NCBI GenBank assembly: GCA_963773105.1
Contig: CAVZAA010000005.1
Coordinates: forward strand, 248,001 to 312,000
Direction: 5' to 3'
DNA length: 64,000 bases
Source: Trebonia sp963773105
Lineage (GTDB): Bacteria; Actinomycetota; Actinomycetes; Streptosporangiales; Streptosporangiaceae
A program made the position numbers and the translations under genes. The notes under the pieces were generated by a model. It did not search any database, was not told the origin of the DNA, and was given only the letters and a program-made list of their open reading frames with translations. Shown piece by piece: positions 51,540 to 59,683 of this stretch (the stretch's first letter is position 1; every line of letters begins with the position of its first letter).

Positions 51540-52550
51540 TCAGCTAGCCGACGTTCGGTCCGGCAGGAATGCGTCGACGAGACGCTGCGCGGCCAGGCCG
51601 GGAGTGATGGTGCCGTCCCTGACGTCCGCCTCCAGCTGCGGCGCGAGGTCGTGCAGTTCGCCACTGTCGCGCAGCCGGTCAAGCAGCTGGTCCCTGACCA
51701 GCGACCACATCCAGCTGACGCGCTGGTCGCGGCGGCGGCGGTCGAGCTCGCCGCTGTCGCGGAGCATCCGCTGGTGGCTCTCGACCAAGGACCAGACCTC
51801 GTCGATGCCGTTCCCGGTGAGGGCGCTGCAGGTGACGACCGGGGTGGACCATCCGTCGGCGGGCCGGCCGAGCAGCCGCAGCGCGCTGGCGAGTTCGCGG
51901 GCGGCGCGCCGGGCCTCGTCCTCGTGCGGGCCGTCGGCCTTGTTCACGGCGACGACGTCGGCCAGTTCGAGCACGCCCTTCTTGATCCCCTGGAGCTGGT
52001 CGCCGGTGCGGGCCAGGGCCAGCAGCAGGAAAGTGTCGGTCATCTCCGCCACCAGGGTCTCCGACTGGCCCACGCCGACCGTCTCCACCAGCAGGATGTC
52101 GTAGCCGGCGGCGGCCATGACCACCAGCGATTCCCTGGTCGCGCGGGCGACGCCGCCGAGGGTGCCCGCAGTCGGTGACGGGCGCACGAAGGCGGCCGGA
52201 TCGGTGGCGAGCCTGGTCATACGGGTCTTGTCGCCCAGGATGCTGCCGCCGCTGCGGGTGGAGGACGGGTCGACCGCCAGCACCGCGACCCGGTGCCCCT
52301 GGTCGATGAGCCGGCCGCCGAGGGCGTCGATGAAGGTGGACTTGCCGACGCCGGGGACGCCGGTGATGCCGACCCGCTGGGCCGGGCCCGCGTGCGGTAG
52401 CAGCCGGGTCAGCACGTGCTGGGCGAGGATCCGGTGGTCGGGGCGGCTCGACTCCACCAGCGTGATCGTGCGGGCGATGCCGGCTCGAGATCGAGCGAGG
52501 ACCGCGTCCGCGTACCGGGCGGCGTCCGGCCCGTCGGCGTCGTCTATCAC
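51540..52550 (-). CDS. meaB: MeaB, G-protein chaperone of methylmalonyl-CoA mutase
   Basis: A 336-aa P-loop GTPase that protects and reloads adenosylcobalamin in the mutase. Motifs: GVPGVGKSTFID (Walker A), LAVDPSSTRSGGSILGDKTRM, ETVGVGQSE, and NKADGPHED for guanine. Start GTG 52550, 22 bases after the mutB stop. It is the last gene of the mutA-mutB-meaB operon. Confidence 0.95.
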   Translation of the reverse strand: MIDDADGPDAARYADAVLARSRAGIARTITLVESSRPDHRILAQHVLTRLLPHAGPAQRVGITGVPGVGKSTFIDALGGRLIDQGHRVAVLAVDPSSTRSGGSILGDKTRMTRLATDPAAFVRPSPTAGTLGGVARATRESLVVMAAAGYDILLVETVGVGQSETLVAEMTDTFLLLALARTGDQLQGIKKGVLELADVVAVNKADGPHEDEARRAARELASALRLLGRPADGWSTPVVTCSALTGNGIDEVWSLVESHQRMLRDSGELDRRRRDQRVSWMWSLVRDQLLDRLRDSGELHDLAPQLEADVRDGTITPGLAAQRLVDAFLPDRTSAS

Positions 52551-52572
52551 GGTGTCGCCGCGTTCACGGCGT

Positions 52573-54801
52573 TCACGGCGCGGTTTCGCGTTGGGCGGTC
52601 AGCTCCGTCAGCAGGTCGTAGGCCGCGTCGGGGATGACGGTGCCCGGGCCGAAGATCGCGGCTGCCCCGGCCGCGCGCAGTTCGCCGTAGTCCTGGGGCG
52701 GGATGACCCCGCCGACGACCACCATAATGTCGCCGCGCCCCTCTTCGGCCAGGGCGGCCTTGAGCGCGGGGACGAGGGTCAGGTGGCCGGCCGCGAGCGT
52801 GGAGACCCCGACGATGTGGACGTCGGCCTCGATGGCCTGGCGGGCCACCTCGCCCGGGGTCTGGAACAACGGCCCCACGTCGACGTCGAAGCCGAGGTCG
52901 GCGAACGCGCTCGCGATGACCTTCTGCCCGCGGTCATGGCCGTCCTGGCCCATCTTGGCGACGAGGATCCGGGGACGGCGCCCTTCGGCCCGCTCGAAGT
53001 CCGCCGCCGCGGCGCGGACCCGCTCGATGCCGGCCGTCTGGCCTGCCTCCTGCCTGTACACACCACTGATCGTACGGATGTGCCCGGTGTAGCGGCCGAA
53101 TACCTTCTCCAGCGCGTCGGAGATCTCGCCTACGGTGGCCTTCGCGCGAGCGGCGTCGATGGCCAGCGCCAGCAGGTTGTTCTCGTCCCCGTCGGCGCGC
53201 GGCCGGTCCGCCGCGGCGGTCAGCCGGTCGAGCGCCGCCTGGCAGGCGGCCGGGTCACGCTCCTCCCGGAGTCGGCGGAGCTTGTCGAGCTGCTGGGCGC
53301 GCACCGCCCGGTTGTCGATCTTGAGCACTTCGATGTCGTCGGCCCCGGCCACGAGGTACTTGTTGACGCCGATCACCGGCTGGCGGCCGGAGTCGATCCT
53401 GGCCTGGGTGCGGGCCGCCGCCTCCTCGACCCGCATCTTGGGCAGGCCCTCCTCGATCGCGCGGGCCATCCCGCCGGCCGCCTCGACCTCCTGGATGTGG
53501 GCCCAGGCGCGCCGGGCGAGCTCGTAGGTCAGCCGTTCCACGTAAGCGCTGCCGCCCCACGGGTCGATGACCCGGCAGGTGCCCGATTCCTGCTGGAGGA
53601 GCAGCTGGGTGTTGCGGGCGATCCGGGCGGAGAAGTCGGTCGGCAGCGCGAGCGCCTCGTCGAGGGCGTTGGTGTGCAGCGACTGGGTGTGGCCCTGGGT
53701 CGCCGCCATCGCCTCGATGCAGGTCCGAGCCACGTTGTTGAAGACGTCCTGCGCGGTCAGCGACCAGCCGGACGTCTGGCTGTGGGTGCGCAGCGACAGC
53801 GACTTGGCGCTCTTCGGGTCGAACTGCTTCACCAGCTTGGCCCACAGCAGCCGCCCGGCGCGAAGCTTGGCGACCTCCATGAAGAAGTTCATGCCGATCG
53901 CCCAGAAGAACGACAGCCGCGGCGCGAACGCGTCGATGTCCAGGCCGGAGCCGAGGCCGGCCCGCAGGTACTCGACGCCGTCCGCGAGCGTGTAGGCCAG
54001 CTCGAGGTCGGCCGTCGCCCCTGCCTCCTGGATGTGGTACCCGGAGATCGAGATCGAGTTGAACTTCGGCATCCGGCGGGAGGTGAACCCGAAGATGTCG
54101 GAGATGATCCGCATCGACGGGGCCGGCGGGTAGATGTAGGTGTTGCGGACCATGAACTCTTTGAGTATGTCGTTCTGGATCGTGCCCGCCAGCTGCTCGC
54201 TGGCCACGCCCTGCTCCTCGGCCGCGACGACGTAGAGCGCGAGCACCGGCAGCACGGCGCCGTTCATGGTCATGGACACGCTCATCCGGTCGAGCGGGAT
54301 TCCGTCGAACAGCTGTCGCATGTCGTAGATCGAGTCGATCGCGACGCCCGCCATGCCGACGTCGCCGGCCACCCGCGGGTGATCGCTGTCGTAGCCGCGG
54401 TGGGTGGGCAGGTCGAACGCGACCGACAGGCCCTTCTGCCCGGCGGCGAGGTTGCGCCGGTAGAACGCGTTGGACTCCTCGGCGGTGGAGAACCCGGCGT
54501 ACTGCCGGATCGTCCACGGCTGGTTCACGTACATCGTCGGGTAGGGCCCGCGCAGGTACGGCGGCAGGCCGGGATAGGTGGCCAGGAAATCAAGCCCGTC
54601 CAGGTCCGCGGCCGTGTAGAGCGGCTTCAGGTCGATGCCCTCGGGGGTGACCCACGCCCGCCCGGTGCCTTCGCCGACGGCACCGTCCTCGACGGCGGCG
54701 CTCAGCTCGTCACGCCACCGCTTCTCATCGTGCGGCCCCGGTCCCGACAGCTCGGCGAGCTCGACGTCGGCGAAATCGGGGACCTCCCAGTCGCCCGTCA
54801 T
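52573..54801 (-). CDS. mutB: Methylmalonyl-CoA mutase large (catalytic) subunit
   Basis: A 742-aa enzyme converting (R)-methylmalonyl-CoA to succinyl-CoA with adenosylcobalamin. The N-terminal TIM barrel shows TMYVNQPWTIRQYAGFSTAEESNAFYRRNLAAGQKGLSVAFDLPTHRGYDSDHPRV. The C-terminal B12 domain carries the base-off motif DGHDRG in VAKMGQDGHDRGQKVIASAFADLG. ATG 54801 overlaps the mutA stop (ATGA). Length is normal. Confidence 0.96.
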   Translation of the reverse strand: MTGDWEVPDFADVELAELSGPGPHDEKRWRDELSAAVEDGAVGEGTGRAWVTPEGIDLKPLYTAADLDGLDFLATYPGLPPYLRGPYPTMYVNQPWTIRQYAGFSTAEESNAFYRRNLAAGQKGLSVAFDLPTHRGYDSDHPRVAGDVGMAGVAIDSIYDMRQLFDGIPLDRMSVSMTMNGAVLPVLALYVVAAEEQGVASEQLAGTIQNDILKEFMVRNTYIYPPAPSMRIISDIFGFTSRRMPKFNSISISGYHIQEAGATADLELAYTLADGVEYLRAGLGSGLDIDAFAPRLSFFWAIGMNFFMEVAKLRAGRLLWAKLVKQFDPKSAKSLSLRTHSQTSGWSLTAQDVFNNVARTCIEAMAATQGHTQSLHTNALDEALALPTDFSARIARNTQLLLQQESGTCRVIDPWGGSAYVERLTYELARRAWAHIQEVEAAGGMARAIEEGLPKMRVEEAAARTQARIDSGRQPVIGVNKYLVAGADDIEVLKIDNRAVRAQQLDKLRRLREERDPAACQAALDRLTAAADRPRADGDENNLLALAIDAARAKATVGEISDALEKVFGRYTGHIRTISGVYRQEAGQTAGIERVRAAAADFERAEGRRPRILVAKMGQDGHDRGQKVIASAFADLGFDVDVGPLFQTPGEVARQAIEADVHIVGVSTLAAGHLTLVPALKAALAEEGRGDIMVVVGGVIPPQDYGELRAAGAAAIFGPGTVIPDAAYDLLTELTAQRETAP

Positions 54802-56652
54802 GGTTGCACCCCGAGTGCGTCGAGCATCCGGCCGCTGAAAGCCAGCACGTCCATGTCGTCGATGATCCTCTCTGCCGCGCCGGGCACCGGTGCCTGCGGG
54901 TCCCCGGCCGCCACCACAACCGTGGACGCCCCCTGCGCGCGGGCCCGGTCGACCGCCTCGTCCACCTCGTCCGGGCCGGCATCGGGACTTCCGCAGACGA
55001 TGACAACGGAGGAGGGGCCGTCGCTGGGGACGCCGTCGCCGGGAACGGCGCCGGCGGTGATCGTCGTGATGCCGGCCGGCGCGAGCAGGGCGGCGACCCG
55101 CTCGGCCCGGGCGGCGCTCGCGCGGGAGGCGTCTAGCGGCGCCAGCGTGAGCATCGGCGGCGACCCGGTGGCCAGCGCGTAGACGTCCGCACGGTCGCGG
55201 AGCTGCTCGTGCCATTGCGACCAGCGGATGCGCGGTAGTCCGCCCGCCCGGCCGGCGGGCCGGGCCGCGGCCGGCCTGCTGAGCAGGGTCTCGCCGACGA
55301 GGGGGAACTCGCTGACTCCGGTGACGGCCTCCCGCCGTCGGGCGAGCGCGTCCCGCCGCCGCTCGCGGCTGGCCGCCAGCCGGTCGGCGACGACCCCGGC
55401 CGCCAGCGCCGCGCGCAGCCCGCCCGATCGCTCGATCTCCTGGAACCAGGCCCAGGACTTGACCGCGAGCTGCTCGGTGAGGTCCTCGACGTACCAGGAC
55501 CCGCCGGCCGGGTCGATGACCCGGGCCACATGCGACTCCTCGACCAGCAGCGCGTGGACGTTGCGGGCGACCCGGCGGGCCAGCCGGTCCGGCTGCCCGA
55601 TCGCCGCGTCGAAGGGCGCGACCGTGATCGCGTCGGCACCGCCGACTCCGGCCGAGAAACAGGAGAGCGTCGCGCGGAGGATGTTGTTCCACGGGTCGCG
55701 GCGGGTCAGCATCGACCACGAGCTGACGGCGTGCTGACGCTGCCCGGCGGCGTCGGATGTGACACCGCACTGCTGGGCGACCCGAGCCCAGACCCGGCGG
55801 GCGGCGCGCAGCTTGGCGATCGTCGCGAACTGGTCGGCGGTTGCGGCGTAGCGGAACTCCAGCTGCCCGAACGCCGCGTCGGCCGGCAGCCCGGCGGTGC
55901 GCATCGCCCGCAGGTACTCGAGGCCGGCCGCGAGTGCGCAGCCGAGCTCCTCCGCGTCCGACCCGCCGACCTCGTGAAACGGCAGCGCGTCGACCACGAT
56001 CGCGCGGACTCCTGGGTAGCCGACGGCGCAACGGCGGGCCAGGTCGGCCGCGGCGGTCAGATCGGACTGATCGGCCTCGGCACCGGTCCGCGCCAGGACG
56101 CCCAGCGGGTCGGCGCCCAGGCAGCCAGCCAGCGCACCGGCCGGCACCCCACGGCCCGCCGCGACGTCGAGGTAGAGGTCCGCGGCCTCGGCGAACCGCT
56201 CGCCCGCGTCGAGGACGATCGGCGCCAGATCGAGGTAGGTCTCGGCGAGCACGTCGGGCAGCGACTCAACCGGGATCCGGCCGTCGCCCAGCCCCAGCCA
56301 CAGCGAGCTCACTCCTCCTTCGAGGTCCTCCATGATCTGCTCGCGGGCCACCGCCGGGTCAGGGTGCTCATGACGCTGCCGGACATCCCATCCGCTGCGG
56401 TTGCCGCGGCCCCCGCCCGCGCACGAACGGCGCCTGCCCCGGGTAGCCCGGGCTCGGCCGGCTGGGATCGCCCACGTACAACGGCTCGATCTCGATGCCG
56501 TCCGCGGTGATGGTCGCGAGCTCCCGTTCCGGGGAGTCGCCGTCGATGCCGAGCACCCTGGCGACCAGGCGCTGCCACTGCTGCCTAGTGACCACGGGGA
56601 ATTCGGCGGCGAGCACCAGGTCGTCGGATCCGGGCGCGGTGACGTCGGTCAT
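54798..56652 (-). CDS. mutA: Methylmalonyl-CoA mutase small subunit, frameshifted near the N-terminus
   Basis: Non-catalytic partner of MutB. The N-terminus from ATG 56652 (MTDVTAPGSDDLVLAAEFPV, then VTRQQWQRLVARVLGIDG and LATITADGIEIEPLYVGD) runs until PFVRGRG. The frame shifts at about 56408-56415 in a CCCCC/GGGGG run, and NRSGWDVRQRHEHPDPAVAREQ continues to the end at 54798. MutA-typical text follows: GVSSLWLGLGDGRIP, ELGCALAAGLEYLRAM. The C-terminal domain lacks the DxHxxG motif, as is normal for MutA. A GTG further upstream (about 56720) is another possible start. The shift is probably a sequencing error. Confidence 0.88.
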
Positions 56653-56734
56653 GGGCGGAACGGGATCGCGCGGATCCGCTGGCTCGGATACAGGCTGGTC
56701 GTGATCGCGTCGCTCATTGGTCACCCCTGGCAAA

Positions 56735-56770
56735 ATGGTACCGAATCCCGTTCTCATGGTACCGAATCCC
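56735..56770. promoter_or_regulatory. Direct repeat upstream of the mutAB operon
   Basis: ATGGTACCGAATCCC occurs at 56735-56749 and again at 56756-56770, 21 bases apart (two helical turns). Each contains the GGTACC dyad. Position upstream of mutA suggests an operator of the propionate/methylmalonyl-CoA pathway. Confidence 0.6.
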
Positions 56771-56989
56771 ACGCGGCCGGTACAGCAGCCCACCGTAGCG
56801 TTCGGCCTACCAGCCGACGCCCACGGCTCCGCGGCGGTCACCGGGGCCCGTAGTCGCCGGACAAGACTCGCGGGCCCAAGGACATGCGCAGCGAGCGGCG
56901 GTTCCACGACGCAAAACTGGAGTCAGCCCTGTGCATCACGGCCCCGCGCGAGCGGTCTCGGCGGGTTGGTGATTGCATATTAGCAGCAT
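56771..56989. other. Intergenic stretch without a supported gene
   Basis: About 220 bases between the mut operon upstream region and the toxin-antitoxin locus. The plus frame 56717-56983 has no ribosome site, no known motif and a composition like noncoding sequence. The 3' end is AT-rich where the vapB promoter should be. Confidence 0.45.
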
Positions 56990-57008
56990 TAGCATCATAA
57001 TGATGCTA
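56990..57008. promoter_or_regulatory. Autoregulatory palindrome of the toxin-antitoxin operon
   Basis: TAGCATCAT-A-ATGATGCTA is a perfect 9-bp inverted repeat with a one-base centre, ending on the first base of the antitoxin start codon. A partial TAGCAGCAT copy lies just upstream. Antitoxins of this class repress their own operon from such sites. Confidence 0.8.
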
Positions 57009-57244
57009 TGAGCATGTCCATCACTGTCCGGGACGTTCCCGACGAGACGCGCAACGAACTTGCTGCCCGCGCCGCCCTAGCCGGGCGGTCCCTTCAGGAG
57101 TACCTGCGAGCTAAGCTCATCGAGCTTGCCGGGCAGCCCGATGCCGAGGCGCTGGTAGCGCGCATCCGGGCCCGTAAGGCCGCTCATCCCGTGTCGCTTA
57201 CCGCCGAGCAGATCCTCGCCTACCGCGACGAGGACCGTCGGTGA
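57008..57244 (+). CDS. Antitoxin, ribbon-helix-helix (FitA/VapB-type)
   Basis: A 78-aa antitoxin. The N-terminal RHH domain reads MSITVRDVPDETRNELAARA, followed by GRSLQEYLRAKLIELA, and the C-terminal toxin-binding tail is IRARKAAHPVSLTAEQILAYRDEDRR. ATG 57014 is a second possible start. It overlaps the toxin start as GTGA, so the two are co-translated. Confidence 0.9.
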   Translation: MSMSITVRDVPDETRNELAARAALAGRSLQEYLRAKLIELAGQPDAEALVARIRARKAAHPVSLTAEQILAYRDEDRR

Positions 57245-57645
57245 CCCTGGTCATCGACGCCTCCACGGTGGTCGCGGGGCTCATTGACAGCGGGACGGAC
57301 GGCAGGTGGGCTGAGGCTCTTCTCGCCAGCGACTCACTGGCAGCCCCCCACATGATGACAGCCGAGGCGGCGAACATCCTGCGCCGCTCTGCCGCGGCCG
57401 GTGCTATCTCCGCGGAACAGGCGTCGCTCGCGCATGCAGATCTACTCGACCTGCGCGTGGAATTCTTTCCCTATGCACCCTTCGCAACGAGGATCTGGGA
57501 ACTCCGGGAAAACGTGACCTGCTACGACGCTTGGTACGTGGCGATCGCGGAAGCTCTCGGGGCGCCGCTCGCCACGCTAGACGCCCGGCTCGCGAACGCG
57601 CCCGGCCCCCACTGCCGGTTCTTGATCAGTGCAGAGTCCGGCTGA
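57241..57645 (+). CDS. PIN-domain toxin (VapC type)
   Basis: A 134-aa ribonuclease-fold toxin. The acidic metal-binding residues of the PIN domain are visible: LVIDASTVVAGL (Asp near the N-terminus), AAPHMMTAEAANILRR (Glu), YDAWYVAIAEALGAPLATLDARLA (two Asp). VapC toxins usually cleave tRNA or rRNA. Start GTG 57241 overlaps the antitoxin stop. Confidence 0.92.
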   Translation: MTLVIDASTVVAGLIDSGTDGRWAEALLASDSLAAPHMMTAEAANILRRSAAAGAISAEQASLAHADLLDLRVEFFPYAPFATRIWELRENVTCYDAWYVAIAEALGAPLATLDARLANAPGPHCRFLISAESG

Positions 57646-57692
57646 GAGCAGCCGCTGGCGCGCTGGTCCTGGCGGCGGCTCCAGCCAGACCG

Positions 57693-58112
57693 CTACCCTG
57701 GCTGGCTACTGTCCTTGAACGCGCCCCAGCCGTGCCAGCCGTCTACTGCGATCAAGGCGCTGACGCGGCCGCGATCCCGTCGTGTGTACGGGCCGCCCGT
57801 GTAGTGCGTCGCGATGCGGTCGATGTCGGCTAGGTCCGCATCATCATAGATCTCACTAACGTGGCCGATGATGCCTACGTGGTTGTACCAGGCGCCCTCG
57901 TCGAGAACGTCGAGGGATACCCGGGGATCGGCGCGCATGTGCTGGAGCCGCTTGCGGCCCTCGTCCATGTTCACCAGCACCTGACCGTCGTCCCAGAGAT
58001 ACCAGGTGGCCGTGGACACCGGCTGGCCGTCCCCCCGCAGCGTCGTGATGACCGCCGGGTTGGGCTTGCGCAGCATGGCCACCGCGGGGTCGGGAAGCGG
58101 CGGTTTCGACAT
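57693..58112 (-). CDS. PPOX-class (F420/FMN) flavin-binding split-barrel protein
   Basis: A 139-aa protein of the pyridoxamine 5'-phosphate oxidase-like superfamily. Features are AMLRKPNPAVITTLRGDGQPVSTATWYLWDDGQVLVNMDEGRKRLQHMRADPRVSLDVLD and the C-terminal YTGGPYTRRDRGRVSALIAVDGWHGWGAF. Actinobacterial relatives use F420, FMN or heme. ATG 58112 starts it. It lies downstream of an SDR gene, 116 bases apart on the same strand. Confidence 0.9.
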   Translation of the reverse strand: MSKPPLPDPAVAMLRKPNPAVITTLRGDGQPVSTATWYLWDDGQVLVNMDEGRKRLQHMRADPRVSLDVLDEGAWYNHVGIIGHVSEIYDDADLADIDRIATHYTGGPYTRRDRGRVSALIAVDGWHGWGAFKDSSQPG

Positions 58113-58228
58113 GCGGGCCTCCAAGCTCAGCCGTGCTGACGTGTTCAGCTGGCATAGTGCCCTCATCGGGCCGCCCCATCCTCTCGCATGCCCGCCGCCA
58201 GGGGATGGAGCTGTGCAGGCCCAGCCGG

Positions 58229-58927
58229 TCAGGCGAGCTGCGGGTAGAGGCCCGCGACGCCGGACGAGAGGCCGGCCAGCACCTGCCTGCTGATCTCGTC
58301 GGCGATGATCTCCGCGTCGCCGGCCGCGATGCCGTCGATCGCGATCTTGGCGATGCCCGCCGGGTCGGACTTGGGAGCGGTGATATTCCTGGTCATGTCG
58401 GTGTCCATGTAGCCGACGTGCAGGGAGCTGACCCGGGTGCCCTGGGCGGCTAGTTCCTGGCGCAGGGCGTTGGTCAGCGACCATTCGGCCGACTTGGCGG
58501 CGCAGTAGGCGCCGCTGTTGGGGAAGCTCACCCAGGACAGCACGGACAGGACGTTCAGGACCGCGCTGCGCTGCTGGGCTGCCAGCTGGGGCGCGAACGC
58601 GCGGGTGACGGCCAGCGTGCCGAAGAAGTGGGTGTCGAGCTCGAGCCGGACGTCGGCCAGGTCCCCGGTCAGCAGCGAGGCGCCGGTTGAGGAGCCGGCG
58701 TTGTTGATCAGGATCGCCACGTCTCCCGTGGCCGCCGCGGCGGCGGCCACGGACGCCGGATCGGTCACATCGAGGGCGATCGGGGTGACCCCGGCCAGGT
58801 CCACCGACGCTGGGTTGCGGGCGGCCGCGTACACGGTGGCGCCTCGGTCCCGCAGCTCGCGGGCCAGGTGCCTGCCGAGGCCGCGGTTGGCCCCGGTGAC
58901 CAGCGCTGTCTTTCCTGTGATGTCCAT
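58229..58927 (-). CDS. Short-chain dehydrogenase/reductase
   Basis: A 232-aa SDR. The cofactor motif is TGANRGLGRHLARELRDRGATVYAAAR, NNAG follows in VAILINNAGSSTG, and the catalytic Ser-Tyr-Lys is in VLSVLSWVSFPNSGAYCAAKSAEWSL. The C-terminus is shorter than usual. It is divergent from an HxlR regulator, which probably controls it. Confidence 0.92.
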   Translation of the reverse strand: MDITGKTALVTGANRGLGRHLARELRDRGATVYAAARNPASVDLAGVTPIALDVTDPASVAAAAAATGDVAILINNAGSSTGASLLTGDLADVRLELDTHFFGTLAVTRAFAPQLAAQQRSAVLNVLSVLSWVSFPNSGAYCAAKSAEWSLTNALRQELAAQGTRVSSLHVGYMDTDMTRNITAPKSDPAGIAKIAIDGIAAGDAEIIADEISRQVLAGLSSGVAGLYPQLA

Positions 58928-59008
58928 GGGTACGCCTTCCTGCTGAGTAGGTTTTCACAATCTAGCATGCCTGGATAGGAAAATACAACTTAGAGGTACA
59001 CTGGAGGC

Positions 59009-59473
59009 ATGGCGAAGGTTCCCGATTCAACCTGCTCGATCGAGCGCAGCCTGGGCGTGCTCGGCGAGCGGTGGACGTTCCTGATCTTGCGGGAGGCGTT
59101 CTTCGGCGTTACCCGGTTCGCGGACTTCCGCGACCGCCTCGGCGTCGCCCCCGATGTCCTCACCGACCGGCTGTCGACTCTGGTCGAGTATGGGGTGCTG
59201 GAGCGCGAGCCCTACCGGGAGCCCGGCGCCCGGTCCCGGTTCGCCTACCGCCTGACCCCGGCCGGACGCGAGCTGCACGTGGTGCTGGCCGCGCTCCAGC
59301 AGTGGGGTGACGAGCACCTGCCCCGGCCAGAAGGCCCGAGCATGCTGCGCCGGGTCGCCGGGACCGACGCTCCGGTGCACATCGGCTATATCGACCCCGA
59401 CGGCCGGGAGGTCTCCCCCGACGGCATCGCCGTGATCCCCGCGTACGCGTCGCCCGGCGAAAACGAGCGGTAA
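59009..59473 (+). CDS. HxlR-family transcriptional regulator
   Basis: A 154-aa winged-helix regulator. The family opening is CSIERSLGVLGERWTFLILREAFFGVTRFADFRDRLGVAPDVLTDRLSTLVEYGVLER, with Cys11 in the position used for redox or electrophile sensing in some HxlR proteins. It is divergent from the SDR gene across 80 bases. The C-terminal 50 residues are not part of the HTH. Confidence 0.92.
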   Translation: MAKVPDSTCSIERSLGVLGERWTFLILREAFFGVTRFADFRDRLGVAPDVLTDRLSTLVEYGVLEREPYREPGARSRFAYRLTPAGRELHVVLAALQQWGDEHLPRPEGPSMLRRVAGTDAPVHIGYIDPDGREVSPDGIAVIPAYASPGENER

Positions 59474-59489
59474 GGCCGCAAAGAGGAAT

Positions 59490-59512
59490 CCAGGGTCCGT
59501 TCTGCATAAATG
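59490..59512. repeat. GGTCCGTTCG-type repeat, copy e (partial)
   Basis: CCAGGGTCCGTTCTGCATAA followed by ATG, the left part of the dispersed element, 16 bases after the hxlR stop. The right arm is not preserved, but the trailing TTTAATTTTCC resembles the T-rich middle of the other copies. Confidence 0.5.
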
Positions 59513-59683
59513 CCTTTAATTTTCCTCCGGCTATAAACTCGTCACCAGAAAATAGCGGCGAACGCCCAGAGAAATTCGCACTTTTCCGGAAATTCAAGCA
59601 ATACAGGCCGTTGCGGCGGCCTACTTTATTCGGTTATCGTGTGGGTCGGCAGATACGTCGGCAGCTGTAATACGGGGCATTAG
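59513..59683. other. Leader region of the asparagine-synthetase-like gene
   Basis: About 170 bases of lower GC than the neighbours. One plus frame is open from upstream to a stop at 59668-59670 and reads EKFALFRKFKQYRPLRRPTL, then FGYRVGRQIRRQL, but it has no ATG or GTG, only a TTG at 59611. I could not support it as a peptide gene. ACGGGG about 10 bases before TTG 59684 is a weak ribosome site. Confidence 0.4.

Noticed and set aside
52117..55182. A 1021-aa open frame on the plus strand across the mutase genes
   Set aside because: It is antisense to mutA, mutB and meaB, whose products are clearly recognisable; the open frame is a by-product of high GC.
56717..56983. An 88-aa frame between the mut operon and the toxin-antitoxin locus
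   Set aside because: It begins within the direct repeats, lacks a ribosome site and has noncoding composition.
59160..59597. Minus-strand frame overlapping hxlR and its downstream repeat
   Set aside because: Mostly antisense to hxlR; its N-terminal part has no ribosome site or known motif.
59513..59670. Possible lasso-peptide precursor before the Asn-synthetase-like gene
   Set aside because: The frame has no ATG or GTG start and the leader motif YxxPxL is not in register, so I did not list it as a gene.
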